From the NCBI RefSeq assembly GCF_003696235.1, contig NZ_RFFJ01000007.1, positions 1-64,000 of the forward strand: DNA of 64,000 bases, in the 5' to 3' direction. Under the pieces are notes generated by a model. It had not been told where the DNA came from, made no database searches, and saw nothing but the letters and a program-made list of their open reading frames with translations. Numbering within the stretch: the stretch's first letter is position 1; every line of letters starts with the position of its first letter. This DNA comes from Streptomyces triticirhizae. Its GTDB lineage: Bacteria > Actinomycetota > Actinomycetes > Streptomycetales > Streptomycetaceae. A program made the translations under genes and the position numbers. Below, in pieces: positions 42,887 through 51,130 of this stretch.

Positions 42887-44146
42887 ATGCCCTCCGTCGA
42901 TACCAGGGCTCCCGCCACCCCGGGAGCCTCAGCTCCGCCGTTCGTTCACCCACAACGCACCCGGATCAACCTGGCGCTCTTCGCCATCGGCATGGCGACC
43001 TTCGCGATGCTGTTCTCCACCCAGGCCCTGCTGCCGGACATCGCGGCCGCCTACGCGGTCTCGCCCGACCGGGCCAGCTGGACCGTCTCGGCCACCACCG
43101 TCGGGCTGGCCCTGGCCGTGCTGCCGCTGTCCACGCTCTCGGAACGGTTCGGCCGCGTGCGGCTGATGACCGTCTCCGTCGCGACGGCCGCGGGGCTCGC
43201 GGTGCTGCTGCCGCTGGCGCCCGACCTGAGCAGCCTGATCGCGCTGCGCGCGCTCCAGGGCGCGGCGCTCGCCGGCATTCCGGCCTCGGCGGTGGCGTAT
43301 CTCTCCGAGGAGTTGGACGCGCGGGCGACGGTCGGCGCGATCGGCCTGTTCATCGCGGGCAACAGCGTGGGCGGCATGTCGGGGCGGGTGCTCACCGGCT
43401 GGGTGGCCGAGGGCGCGGGCTGGCGCGCGGCGCTGGCGGCGGTGGCCGCGTTGGCGGTGGTCGCCGCGTTGACCTTCCGACTGCTGCTGCCGAAGGCGCG
43501 GTTCTTCACCCCGGCCTCGCTGCGGCCCCGGGCCGTGCTGGCCTCGGTCGTCGGGCATCTGCGCTGGCCGCTGCTGCTGCGGCTGTACGCGATCGGGCTG
43601 CTGCTGATGGCGGCGTTCAGCGCGGTGTACACGGTGATCGGGTTCCGGCTGGTCGCCGAGCCGTTCGGCCTGTCGGCCGGGCTCGCCGGCTCGGTCTTCG
43701 TGATCTACCTGGTGGGCACGGTCTCCTCGGCCGTCTCCGGCCCGGTGCTGGGCCGGCTGGGCCGGCGCGGCGCGCTCTATGTGGCGATCGGCACCACGGT
43801 CGTCGGCCTGCTGCTGACGCTGACCGCGTCGCTGCCGGCCGTGCTGGCCGGGCTGGTGCTGATCACCGGCGGGTTCTTCTTCGGGCACGCGGTCGCCTCC
43901 GGCTCGGTGAGCCGGGTCGCCACCCACGGCAAGGCCCAGGCGTCCGCGCTCTACCAGGTCGCGTACTACCTGGGCGCCAGCGTCGGCGGCACGGCGGGCG
44001 CGGCGGTCTACCACCGGGCAGAGTGGTCGGGTCTCGTGACGTTCGCGCTGGTGGCGCTGGTGACCACGGGGTTGATCACCCTCTATGCGACGGCCCGCGC
44101 CCGCACGGCGCCGGCGGCCTCGCTGGAGCCGGGCCTGGCGGCCTGA
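42887..44146 (+). CDS. MFS transporter (drug/metabolite exporter)
   Basis: The 419-residue protein has about twelve TM segments. It has LALFAIGMATFAMLFSTQAL at the start, the MFS loop-2/3 motif STLSERFGRVRLM, the antiporter-like stretch ALRALQGAALAGIPASAVAY and a second-half repeat LVGTVSSAVSGPVLGRLGRR. It resembles YnfM-type exporters. The divergent LysR gene suggests substrate-induced expression. A hairpin at 44170-44204 ends the unit. Confidence 0.92.
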   Translation: MPSVDTRAPATPGASAPPFVHPQRTRINLALFAIGMATFAMLFSTQALLPDIAAAYAVSPDRASWTVSATTVGLALAVLPLSTLSERFGRVRLMTVSVATAAGLAVLLPLAPDLSSLIALRALQGAALAGIPASAVAYLSEELDARATVGAIGLFIAGNSVGGMSGRVLTGWVAEGAGWRAALAAVAALAVVAALTFRLLLPKARFFTPASLRPRAVLASVVGHLRWPLLLRLYAIGLLLMAAFSAVYTVIGFRLVAEPFGLSAGLAGSVFVIYLVGTVSSAVSGPVLGRLGRRGALYVAIGTTVVGLLLTLTASLPAVLAGLVLITGGFFFGHAVASGSVSRVATHGKAQASALYQVAYYLGASVGGTAGAAVYHRAEWSGLVTFALVALVTTGLITLYATARARTAPAASLEPGLAA

Positions 44147-44169
44147 GCCCCGGCCCCACCGGGTCCCGG

Positions 44170-44204
44170 GCACCGGGGACGGCGGTCGGGGCCGCCCCCG
44201 GTGC
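44170..44204 (+). terminator. Terminator after the MFS gene
   Basis: GCACCGGGG (44170-44178) pairs with CCCCGGTGC (44196-44204), 24 bases past the stop. Confidence 0.65.
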
Positions 44205-44255
44205 TCACGGTTCGACAGGGGAAAGCCGAGTGGGATGAGCGGTAGCATAACGAGT

Positions 44256-44519
44256 ATGAGCGAGCTCACCGGCAAGTACTCCATCACGATGCCACGTGAC
44301 ATCGCGGAGGCCGCCCGCGCCCGCGGCGGACCGTCCGGCCTCTCGTCCTACGTCACCGCCGCCGTGGCCCGGCAGATCGAGCGCGACAACCTCGACGAGC
44401 TGATCGCCGCGGGCGAGGCCGAGCACGGGCCGATCACCGAGGAGGAGATCGACGCCCTGGAAGATCAGCTGGAACAGGCGCGACGTGAGCAGAGGCAGGG
44501 CCGGACGAACGCCGCATGA
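44256..44519 (+). CDS. VapB-type antitoxin
   Basis: The 87-residue protein starts MSELTGKYSITMPRDIAEAA. That is an RHH-like first strand and helix (KYSITMPRDIAE) for DNA binding, followed by YVTAAVARQIERDNLDELIA and an acidic, helical C-terminus (EEEIDALEDQLEQARREQRQ) that would bind the toxin. ATG 44235 is also possible. The stop overlaps the PIN gene start as ATGA, the usual coupling of VapBC operons. It is likely autoregulated through the AT-richer GGTAGCATAACG stretch just upstream. Confidence 0.82.
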   Translation: MSELTGKYSITMPRDIAEAARARGGPSGLSSYVTAAVARQIERDNLDELIAAGEAEHGPITEEEIDALEDQLEQARREQRQGRTNAA

Positions 44520-44929
44520 CCCGGCCCCGCCCCACGATGGGTGGCACACTGGCGCTGGACTGCGAGGGCTTGGCCAAGGCCGTCCAGCACGACCGAACGG
44601 TGAACGCCTGGCTGGCCCTCGCGCGCCGCCACGACCTTCGCGTGATCACCTCGGCAGCCACTCTCGTCGAAGTGGCCCACCCACGCGTCAACCACGCTGC
44701 CCTGGCGTGGACGCTGTCCCGCCTGATCGTCGAGCCCGTGACGGAGCCCATCGCTCGCCGCGCCACAACTCTCCTGAGCCGGGCGGGACTTCACGGACAC
44801 AAGCACGCCATCGACGCCATGTTCGCCGCGACCGTTCTCGCCACTTCCGGACGAGCGACCGTGCTCACCTCCGACCCGGACGACCTGCTGGCTCTCTGTG
44901 GCGATCAGGTCACGGTCATCAAGGTCTGA
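44516..44929 (+). CDS. PIN-domain ribonuclease toxin (VapC type)
   Basis: The 137-residue protein carries the PIN acidic residues: Asp in GTLALDCEGLAKAV, Glu in AATLVEVAHPRVNHAAL, Asp in HAIDAMFAATVLATSG and Asp in TVLTSDPDDLLALCG. VapC toxins cleave tRNA or rRNA when released from VapB. The gene looks intact, unlike the broken PIN gene at 32654-33048, to which it is not closely similar. Confidence 0.87.
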   Translation: MTRPRPTMGGTLALDCEGLAKAVQHDRTVNAWLALARRHDLRVITSAATLVEVAHPRVNHAALAWTLSRLIVEPVTEPIARRATTLLSRAGLHGHKHAIDAMFAATVLATSGRATVLTSDPDDLLALCGDQVTVIKV

Positions 44930-45077
44930 AAGGCACGATCGCCCGGCACCTCCCGACCACCCGGGCCACGGCCCCGGCCCGGCACCGGCCATGACCGTGT
45001 CCGCCGAAGGCGGTCACGCGGATCTCCCGGTCCTGTCCTGGGAGTTACTGGCCGACCGACAGGGACGGGGTTCCGTC

Positions 45078-45230
45078 GTGAACGATGACAGCTCGCCCGG
45101 TGACCGGCTTCGGGAACTGCGCCGCGCGCGGGGTCTCACCCAGGAGGGTCTGGCCGAGCGCGCGAACCTGAGCCTGGGAGTGGTGAAGAAACTGGAGCGC
45201 GGCGGGGGCGCGCGCCGGGAGCGTTGGTGA
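45078..45230 (+). pseudogene. Truncated XRE-family HTH gene
   Basis: From GTG 45078 the frame encodes GDRLRELRRARGLTQEGLAE and RANLSLGVVKKLERGG, a nearly complete HTH, then GARRERW and stop. Homologues continue with about 350 more residues after RGG.AR. The DNA-binding part remains and everything else is gone. The junction is followed by another relic. Confidence 0.7.
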
Positions 45231-45281
45231 GGCCGCTCCCCCCGGGCGACCGCGCCGTGCGGTCGCATCAGGCCAACTCCG

Positions 45282-45647
45282 GTCACCGCCTCCCGCGTCG
45301 TCCTACGCCCCGACTACGCCGGCATCCGCTACGCCGACGAGACCGCCGCCGACCGCGACACCCACGGTGTGCTGTGGGGACGCGTCCGCCAGGCACCCGG
45401 CACCGGCAAGCCCAACTTCCAGGCCCTCCACCCCAACCGCCAACGCCACACCATGGAACACCGCCTGTGCCAGGTCTGCGCCCAGCCCGCCAGCCACAAC
45501 CGCGACGGCTGGCTCTTCCTCGTCAACACCCACGACGGCGACGACAACGGCCACACCGACCGCACCAGCTACGAAGGAGCACTCGTCACCAGGCTCAACC
45601 GCTGCACCACTGTCGCCCTGAACACCGAACCGCAAGCGTGGAGTTGA
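45282..45647 (+). pseudogene. Cys-rich hypothetical relic, third copy in the window
   Basis: An open frame without a start encodes SRVVLRPDYAGIRYADETAA, DRDTHGVLWGRVRQAPGTGK, HPNRQRHTMEHRLCQVCAQP and GWLFLVNTHDGDDNG. It then loses similarity and ends at 45647. It aligns with the gene at 26421-27054 over LAYADE...DRDTGGVLWRR and LLCQVCGSPA. The 5' end and the CLPC half are missing. Confidence 0.6.
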
Positions 45648-45752
45648 GCCGAGTCAGGACCCGGCGAGCCGCGTTCCACGGTGCGCCGTTCCGCCGCGCA
45701 CCGCAGGGCTTCGGCCAGCCTCACCGTTCCGGCGCTCCAGATTCCCGAGTCG

Positions 45753-47078
45753 CTAGATCCCCAGCACCACCTTGGCCGTGCTGAAGTAGATCACCAGTCC
45801 GGTGGCGTCCACCAGGGTGGTCACCATGGGCGCGGAGACCACCGCCGGGTCGATGCGGAGCTTCTTCGCCAGCAGCGGCATCATCCCGCCGACGGTGGAG
45901 GCCCAGGCGCAGATCACGACCAGGGTGAGGCCGACCACGGCGGCCACGTCCGGGTCGACGAAGAACATCCCGACCAGGAAGCCGACCACCGCCAGCATCG
46001 CGCCCAGCAGCAGCCCGGTGCGGCACTCGCGCCAGATGACCCGGAACAGGTCGGAGGTGCGGACCTCGCCGACGGCCAGCGCGCGGACGGCCGCCGTCGC
46101 GGCCTGGGCGCCGGCGTTGCCGCCGGTGCCGATCAACAGGGGGACGAAGAGCGCGAGTTGGGTGACGGCCTCCAGCTCGGCCTCGTAGAGGCGGGTGACC
46201 GAGACGGTCAGGGTGGCCGCGACCAGCAGCAGCATCAGCCACATCATCCGGGTGCGGGAGAGCCGGAAGACGCTGGCCGACATGTAGTGCCGCTCCAGCG
46301 GCTCGGAGCCGGCCTGGCGGGCGACGTCCTCGGTGTCCGCCGCCTCGATGACCTCGAACGCGTCATCGCTGGTCAGCAGGCCGACGAGGCGGTCCTCGCT
46401 GTCCACCACCGGCAGGTCGATGACGTTGGTCTCGCGCATCAGCCGGGCCGCGTCCTCGGCCGGCTCGGTGGCCCTGGCCATGGGCGGCGCGGTCACCACC
46501 AGGTCGGAGACCATCGCGCCCGGCTCGCTGAGGACGAGTTCGCGCAGTTCGACGATGCCGGTCAGCCGCCGGCCCCGGTCCACGACGGGCAGGGTGTAGA
46601 TCGTCTCGGCGTTGCCGCCCCTGCGGCGCACCACCTCCAGCGCCTGTCCCACCGTCAACTCCTGTTGGAGGGCGACGGTCTCGGGCGTCATGAAGCGGCC
46701 GACGGAGCCCTCCGGGTAGCCCAGCAGCGCGGCGGTCATCTGCCGTTCGTGGGCGCTGAGTCCGGCGAGCACGCGCTTGGCGACCTTGGCCGGCGCCTCC
46801 TTGAGCATCCGGGCCCGGTCGTCGGGGTCCATGTGCTCGACCAGGTCGCGGAACGCCTGGTCACGGAGGCCCTGGAGGATCTCCTGCTGGTCTACCGGGT
46901 CCAGCTCCTCGAAGACCTCGAGGGCACGGTCCTTGTCCAGCAGGCGGAAGGTGATGACCGACTGCACGGCGTCCATGCGGGCGATCTCGTCCGCGATGGC
47001 GTAGGGCGGCTGGGTCTCCAGCCACTCCAGGGCGCCGGCCAGGTCCTGCTCGTCCAAGAGCATGGGAAGGTGCGTCAT
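45753..47078 (-). CDS. mgtE: MgtE-type magnesium transporter
   Basis: The 441-residue protein has the N-terminal superhelical MgtE_N domain (DKDRALEVFEELDPVDQQEI, MDPDDRARMLKEAPAKVAKR). A CBS pair is at about 130-255 (VGRFMTPETVALQQELTVGQ, MRETNVIDLPVVDSEDRLVG). Five TM helices follow, with the conserved pore segment FVPLLIGTGGNAGAQAATAA and GLTLVVICAWASTVGGMMPL. It is a Mg2+-gated channel-type importer. A structured 5' leader precedes it. Confidence 0.94.
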   Translation of the reverse strand: MTHLPMLLDEQDLAGALEWLETQPPYAIADEIARMDAVQSVITFRLLDKDRALEVFEELDPVDQQEILQGLRDQAFRDLVEHMDPDDRARMLKEAPAKVAKRVLAGLSAHERQMTAALLGYPEGSVGRFMTPETVALQQELTVGQALEVVRRRGGNAETIYTLPVVDRGRRLTGIVELRELVLSEPGAMVSDLVVTAPPMARATEPAEDAARLMRETNVIDLPVVDSEDRLVGLLTSDDAFEVIEAADTEDVARQAGSEPLERHYMSASVFRLSRTRMMWLMLLLVAATLTVSVTRLYEAELEAVTQLALFVPLLIGTGGNAGAQAATAAVRALAVGEVRTSDLFRVIWRECRTGLLLGAMLAVVGFLVGMFFVDPDVAAVVGLTLVVICAWASTVGGMMPLLAKKLRIDPAVVSAPMVTTLVDATGLVIYFSTAKVVLGI

Positions 47079-47109
47079 GACGGGGGAACCCCCTGGGAAC
47101 GAGAAGCGG

Positions 47110-47240
47110 CCACGGACATCCGGTGTGCGCGCACACGCCCAGCGCCCCAGGCGGTGTCGCTACCTGGGCGGAGAGGCGTGGCGCTGTGGATGACTGGGAG
47201 GTTCACTGCGCATCGCAGCAACACCTCCCGCCGTCTCGTT
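47110..47240 (-). promoter_or_regulatory. Structured leader upstream of mgtE
   Basis: On the minus strand, GGGAGGT (about 47231-47225) can pair with ACCTCCC (about 47204-47198), with an inner GCTGCG/CGCAG helix. A second CCAGG/CCTGG helix lies nearer the start. The bases do not fit the M-box riboswitch core as I know it, so any Mg2+ sensing is speculative. The rest of the 472-base gap to the next gene shows nothing recognisable. Confidence 0.3.
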
Positions 47241-47550
47241 CCTTCGATGCCACGGCAAAGCGTACTAGCCACAACGGCCGATCATGCCAAGGAATCCGAC
47301 ATTCCGGACGGCGCTCACGCCACGATCCGGCAAACGCCGGTCCGCCGGCGCGCGGGGATGCGCCGGCGCACGCCAGCGGGTCGTGGGGGCGCGCGGACAA
47401 CCCGGCGGCGCGCGCGGGAGGTTGTGCGACAACGGGAGACGCGGGTCACATCGGAACGTGTCACATTCCGGCGCCTCGCGTGGTCATAAGGGTGAGGGCG
47501 TCGGAAGCGACGGCGCCGCGGATCGTTCGACAACGACGAGGGAGTCACCC

Positions 47551-48027
47551 ATGGACGCGCGTCTCAACATGTTCGGAAGCCAGCTGGCCGGCAAGGTCGT
47601 CAAGCACCTGGTCGGGGCCAGCCAGGCGATCACGGACGCGGGGCTGCCGACCAGCACCCAGGAGCTGGTGAAGATCCGCGCCAGCCAGATCAACGGCTGC
47701 GGCTTCTGCACCGACATGCACACCAAGGACGCGGCCGCCGCCGGCGAGTCGGCGGTGCGGCTCCACCTGGTCGCCGCCTGGCGGGAGGCCACCGTCTTCA
47801 CCGACGCCGAGCGCGCCGCGCTGGAGCTGACCGAGGAGGGCACCAGGATCGCGGACACGGCCGGCGGCGTCAGCGACGAGGTCTGGGCGCGGGCGGCCCA
47901 GCACTACGACGAGGAGCAGCTGACCGCGCTGGCGTCCCTGATCGCCGTGATCAACGCGTTCAACAGGCTCAACGTCATCGCGCGGACGCCGGCCGGCGAC
48001 TACCAGCCGGGGCAGTTCGGGCACTGA
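47551..48027 (+). CDS. AhpD-like carboxymuconolactone-decarboxylase-family protein
   Basis: The 158-residue protein has the AhpD redox motif: ELVKIRASQINGCGFCTDMH followed by TKDA, with CxxC and the distal His. AAWREATVFTDAERAALELT and LIAVINAFNRLNVIA follow. Such proteins act as peroxidase partners or thiol oxidoreductases. ATG 47551 follows GAGGGAG. The gene lies convergent with the deoA operon. Confidence 0.88.
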   Translation: MDARLNMFGSQLAGKVVKHLVGASQAITDAGLPTSTQELVKIRASQINGCGFCTDMHTKDAAAAGESAVRLHLVAAWREATVFTDAERAALELTEEGTRIADTAGGVSDEVWARAAQHYDEEQLTALASLIAVINAFNRLNVIARTPAGDYQPGQFGH

Positions 48028-48078
48028 GCGCCCGGCGCGCGGCGCCGGTTCCCGCCGGGTGCGCGCCCCGGCGGGCCG

Positions 48079-49374
48079 TCAGGCGATGCGGTCCAGCACG
48101 GTGGGCGGCGGGGGGGTCCCGGTTCCGTCGTCGGCCGCGTCCGCCGGCACGACCCGGATCGCCTCGCCGGCCAGCGCCTCCAGCGCGGCCTCGAACCGCT
48201 CGGGCGTGTCGGTGTGGAGGGTCACCAGGGGGGCACCCTCCACCACCGACTCGCCCGGCTTGGCGTGGAGTTCGACGCCGGCCGCCGCCTGCACGCCCTC
48301 CTCCTTGCGGGCCCGGCCGGCGCCCAGCCGCCAGGCGGCCAGGCCCACGGCGTAGGCGTCGAGGGTGGCCAGCACCCCGCTGGCCGGGGCCGGCACCACG
48401 TGCCGTTCCCGCGCGGTCGGCAGCGGCGCGTCCGGGTCGCCGCCCTGGGCGGCGATCATCCGCCGCCAGTGGTCCATCGCCGAGCCGTCGGCCAGCGCCC
48501 GCTCCGGGTCGGCGTCCGGCAGCCCGGCCGCGTCCAGCATCTCCCTGGCCAGCGCCAGGGTCAGGTCGACGACGTCCCTCGGGCCGCCGCCGGCCAGCAC
48601 CTCGACGGACTCCGCCACCTCAAGGGCGTTGCCGGCGGTGCGGCCCAGCGGCGTGGACATGTCGGTGAGCAGGGCGACGGTGCGCACCCCGTGGTCGGTG
48701 CCGAGCCCCACCATGGTCTCGGCCAACGCCCGCGCGTCGTCGAGGGTCTTCATGAAGGCGCCCGAGCCGACCTTGACGTCGAGGACCAGCGAGCCGGTGC
48801 CCTCGGCGATCTTCTTGGACATGATCGAGGAGGCGATCAGCGGCAGCGACTCCACGGTCCCGGTGACGTCCCGCAGCGCGTAGAGCTTGCGGTCGGCCGG
48901 GGCCAGCCCCTCCCCCGCCGCGCAGACCACGGCGCCGACCTCGTCGAGGACCCGCAGCATCTCGGCGTTGTCCAGCCCGGCCCGCCAGCCGGGGATGGAC
49001 TCCAGCTTGTCGAGGGTGCCGCCGGTGTGCCCGAGGCCCCGGCCCGACAGCTGGGGAACGGCCGCGCCGCAGGCGGCGACCAGCGGCGCCAGCGGCAGGG
49101 TGATCTTGTCGCCGACGCCGCCCGTCGAGTGCTTGTCGACCGTCGGGCGGGACAGCGCGCGGAAGTCCATCCGCTCCCCGGAGGCGATCATGGCCGCCGT
49201 CCAGCGGGCGATCTCCCGGCGCTCCATCCCGTTGAGCAGGATGGCCATGGCCAGCGCCGACATCTGCTCGTCGGCGACCTCGCCGGCGGTGTAGGCGGCC
49301 ACCACCCAGTCGATCTGGGCGTCGCTGAGCGCCCCGCCGTCGCGTTTGGTGCGGATGATCGAGATGACGTCCAT
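48079..49374 (-). CDS. deoA: Thymidine phosphorylase
   Basis: The 431-residue enzyme has the pyrimidine-nucleoside phosphorylase motifs: MDVISIIRTKRDGGALSDAQ, VDKHSTGGVGDKITLPLAPL, the family signature SGRGLGHTGGTLDKLESIPG, SIMSKKIAEGTGSLVLDVKV and a C-terminal domain ending PTVLDRIA. It converts thymidine or deoxyuridine plus phosphate to a base and 2-deoxyribose-1-phosphate. It is the last gene of the ABC-cdd-deoA operon. Confidence 0.96.
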   Translation of the reverse strand: MDVISIIRTKRDGGALSDAQIDWVVAAYTAGEVADEQMSALAMAILLNGMERREIARWTAAMIASGERMDFRALSRPTVDKHSTGGVGDKITLPLAPLVAACGAAVPQLSGRGLGHTGGTLDKLESIPGWRAGLDNAEMLRVLDEVGAVVCAAGEGLAPADRKLYALRDVTGTVESLPLIASSIMSKKIAEGTGSLVLDVKVGSGAFMKTLDDARALAETMVGLGTDHGVRTVALLTDMSTPLGRTAGNALEVAESVEVLAGGGPRDVVDLTLALAREMLDAAGLPDADPERALADGSAMDHWRRMIAAQGGDPDAPLPTARERHVVPAPASGVLATLDAYAVGLAAWRLGAGRARKEEGVQAAAGVELHAKPGESVVEGAPLVTLHTDTPERFEAALEALAGEAIRVVPADAADDGTGTPPPPTVLDRIA

Positions 49375-49454
49375 GTCAGATGCGCGTCCGTTGCAGGGAG
49401 AACTGGCGGGGGATGGGCCGGGGTGAGGGGGCGACGCCGGGGGGACGAGGCGGC

Positions 49455-49850
49455 TCAGGGGCGGTCGTCGAAGTCCCAGGTGTCGGGGAGCAGTTCGGCC
49501 AGCGGGCGGGACCCGCCGGGCAGGTCGACCAGCAGCTCGGGGCCGCCGTGCTCCATCAGCAGCTGCCGGCAGCGGCCGCACGGGGTGATGATCGCGTCGG
49601 AGCCGTTGCAGCAGGTGAAGTGCGTCAGCCGCCCGCCGCCCGTGGCGTGCAGCGCGGAGACCAGCCCGCACTCGGCGCAGAGCGTCAGGCCGTAGGAGGC
49701 GTTCTCCACGTTGCAGCCGACGACCGTGCGGCCGTCGTCCACCAGGGCGGCGGCCCCGACCGGGTACTTCGAGTAGGGGGCGTAGGCCCGGGACCTGGCG
49801 TCCCGGGCCGCCGCACGCAGCGCGTCCCAGTCGACGGGTGCGGTGGTCAA
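49455..49850 (-). CDS. cdd: Cytidine deaminase
   Basis: The 131-residue enzyme has the zinc site CNVENASYGLTLCAECGLVS and CNGSDAIITPCGRCRQLLME (Cys, catalytic Glu and the PCGRC pair), with AYAPYSKYPVGAAAL for substrate binding. It deaminates (deoxy)cytidine to (deoxy)uridine for DeoA. The start is TTG 49850, overlapping the upstream permease stop as TTGA and preceded by GGGGACAGGA. The overlap supports this unusual start. Confidence 0.94.
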   Translation of the reverse strand: MTTAPVDWDALRAAARDARSRAYAPYSKYPVGAAALVDDGRTVVGCNVENASYGLTLCAECGLVSALHATGGGRLTHFTCCNGSDAIITPCGRCRQLLMEHGGPELLVDLPGGSRPLAELLPDTWDFDDRP

Positions 49851-51130
49851 CTGTCCTGTCCCCTTCGGTAGGGCTTGCCGACCGCCCGGGGCACGCGCAG
49901 CCGTTGCGCGAAGAGCGTCAGCACCAGCAGGGTCGTCAGATACGGGCTGGCGGTGACCAGTTCCAGCGGCATGGTGTCGGTGGCCGCGTACCAGGCCCAC
50001 AGCAGCACCGCCGTGCCGGCCAGCGCGAACGCCACCACCCTACGACCCCTGAGGTACTGCCAGACGGCGAGGCCCAGCAGCAGCAGCGCGAAGAGCAGCA
50101 GCGTCGCGTGGACCACCGCACCGCCGCCCCTGGTCTGGAGCGCGTCCATGAAGCCGAAGAGGCCGGCGCCGGCCGCGACCCCGCCGGGCCGCCAGTTGCC
50201 GAAGATCATGGTGGCCAGGCCCAGATAGCCGCGCCCGCCGGTCTGCCCGTCCTGGTACATCCGGATCAGCACCGCGAGATAGGCGCCGCCCAGGCCGGCC
50301 AGGCCGCCGGAGACCGCGAGGGCCAGGTACTTGTAGAGGTAGACGTTGACCCCGAGCGACTCGGTGGCCTGCGGGTTCTCCCCGCAGGACCGCAGCCGCA
50401 GCCCGAACGAGGTGCGCCACAGCAGCAGGTAGGTGCCGACGAACAGCAGCACGGCGAGCACCGTCAGCCAGGACACGTTGTGGACCAGGGCGCGCGCGAT
50501 GCCGGCGGTGTCCGAGACCAGGAACCAGTGCTTGTCGGACAGGTCGCCCAGCCAGTCGGAGATCCCCGGCACGCTGAACGGCTCTATGCGCTCCATCGGC
50601 GGCGACTGCTTGTCGTTGCCGCCGGCGGCCGCCGCCTCGCTGCCCTCGCCGCCGAACCACTGCTTGGCGAGGAACTGCACCACGCCCAGCGCCAGGATGT
50701 TGATGGCGACGCCGGAGACGATGTGGTCGACGCCGAAGGTCACGGTCGCGACCGCGTGCACCAGCCCGCCCAGCGCGCCGCCCACGATGCCGGCGGCCAC
50801 CGCCGCCCACGGCCCGTGCTGCCAGCCGATCCAGCCGGCGGCGAACAGGCCGAGCATCATCATGCCCTCGAGGCCGATGTTGATCACGCCGGAGCGCTCG
50901 GCCCACAGCCCGCCCAGCCCGGCCAGGCCGATCGGCACGGCGAAGGTCATCGCCGAGACCCACTGGTCGGTGCCGGTGAGGCTGTTCTCGTCGGTGATCA
51001 CGCGGACCAGCGAGAGCAGCAGCAGCGCGCCGGCGACCAGCAGCAGCGCCATCGGATAGGTCAGGCCGCGCCGGCCGCCCTCCACCGGGCCCCGGACCCG
51101 TTCGGCGAGGGCGTTCAGGGTGGTGGTCAC
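49847..51130 (-). CDS. Nucleoside ABC transporter permease 2
   Basis: The 427-residue membrane protein has about ten hydrophobic segments (PMALLLVAGALLLLSLVRVI; GLAGLGGLWAERSGVINIGL; GVDHIVSGVAINILALGVVQ; ATMIFGNWRPGGVAAGAGLF). This is the BPD_transp_2 type found with BMP-family nucleoside importers (RnsD/NupQ-like). The motif ERSGVINIGLEGMMMLG is diagnostic of that group. GTG 51130 overlaps the preceding permease stop (GTGA). Confidence 0.93.
   Translation of the reverse strand: MTTTLNALAERVRGPVEGGRRGLTYPMALLLVAGALLLLSLVRVITDENSLTGTDQWVSAMTFAVPIGLAGLGGLWAERSGVINIGLEGMMMLGLFAAGWIGWQHGPWAAVAAGIVGGALGGLVHAVATVTFGVDHIVSGVAINILALGVVQFLAKQWFGGEGSEAAAAGGNDKQSPPMERIEPFSVPGISDWLGDLSDKHWFLVSDTAGIARALVHNVSWLTVLAVLLFVGTYLLLWRTSFGLRLRSCGENPQATESLGVNVYLYKYLALAVSGGLAGLGGAYLAVLIRMYQDGQTGGRGYLGLATMIFGNWRPGGVAAGAGLFGFMDALQTRGGGAVVHATLLLFALLLLGLAVWQYLRGRRVVAFALAGTAVLLWAWYAATDTMPLELVTASPYLTTLLVLTLFAQRLRVPRAVGKPYRRGQDS

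Noticed and set aside
47079..47280. M-box riboswitch before mgtE
   Set aside because: The conserved M-box core bases were not found by eye. Only generic stem-loops are present.
45681..47489. 602-codon plus-strand frame opposite mgtE
   Set aside because: It is His/Gly/Gln-rich shadow sequence. MgtE on the minus strand explains the region fully.
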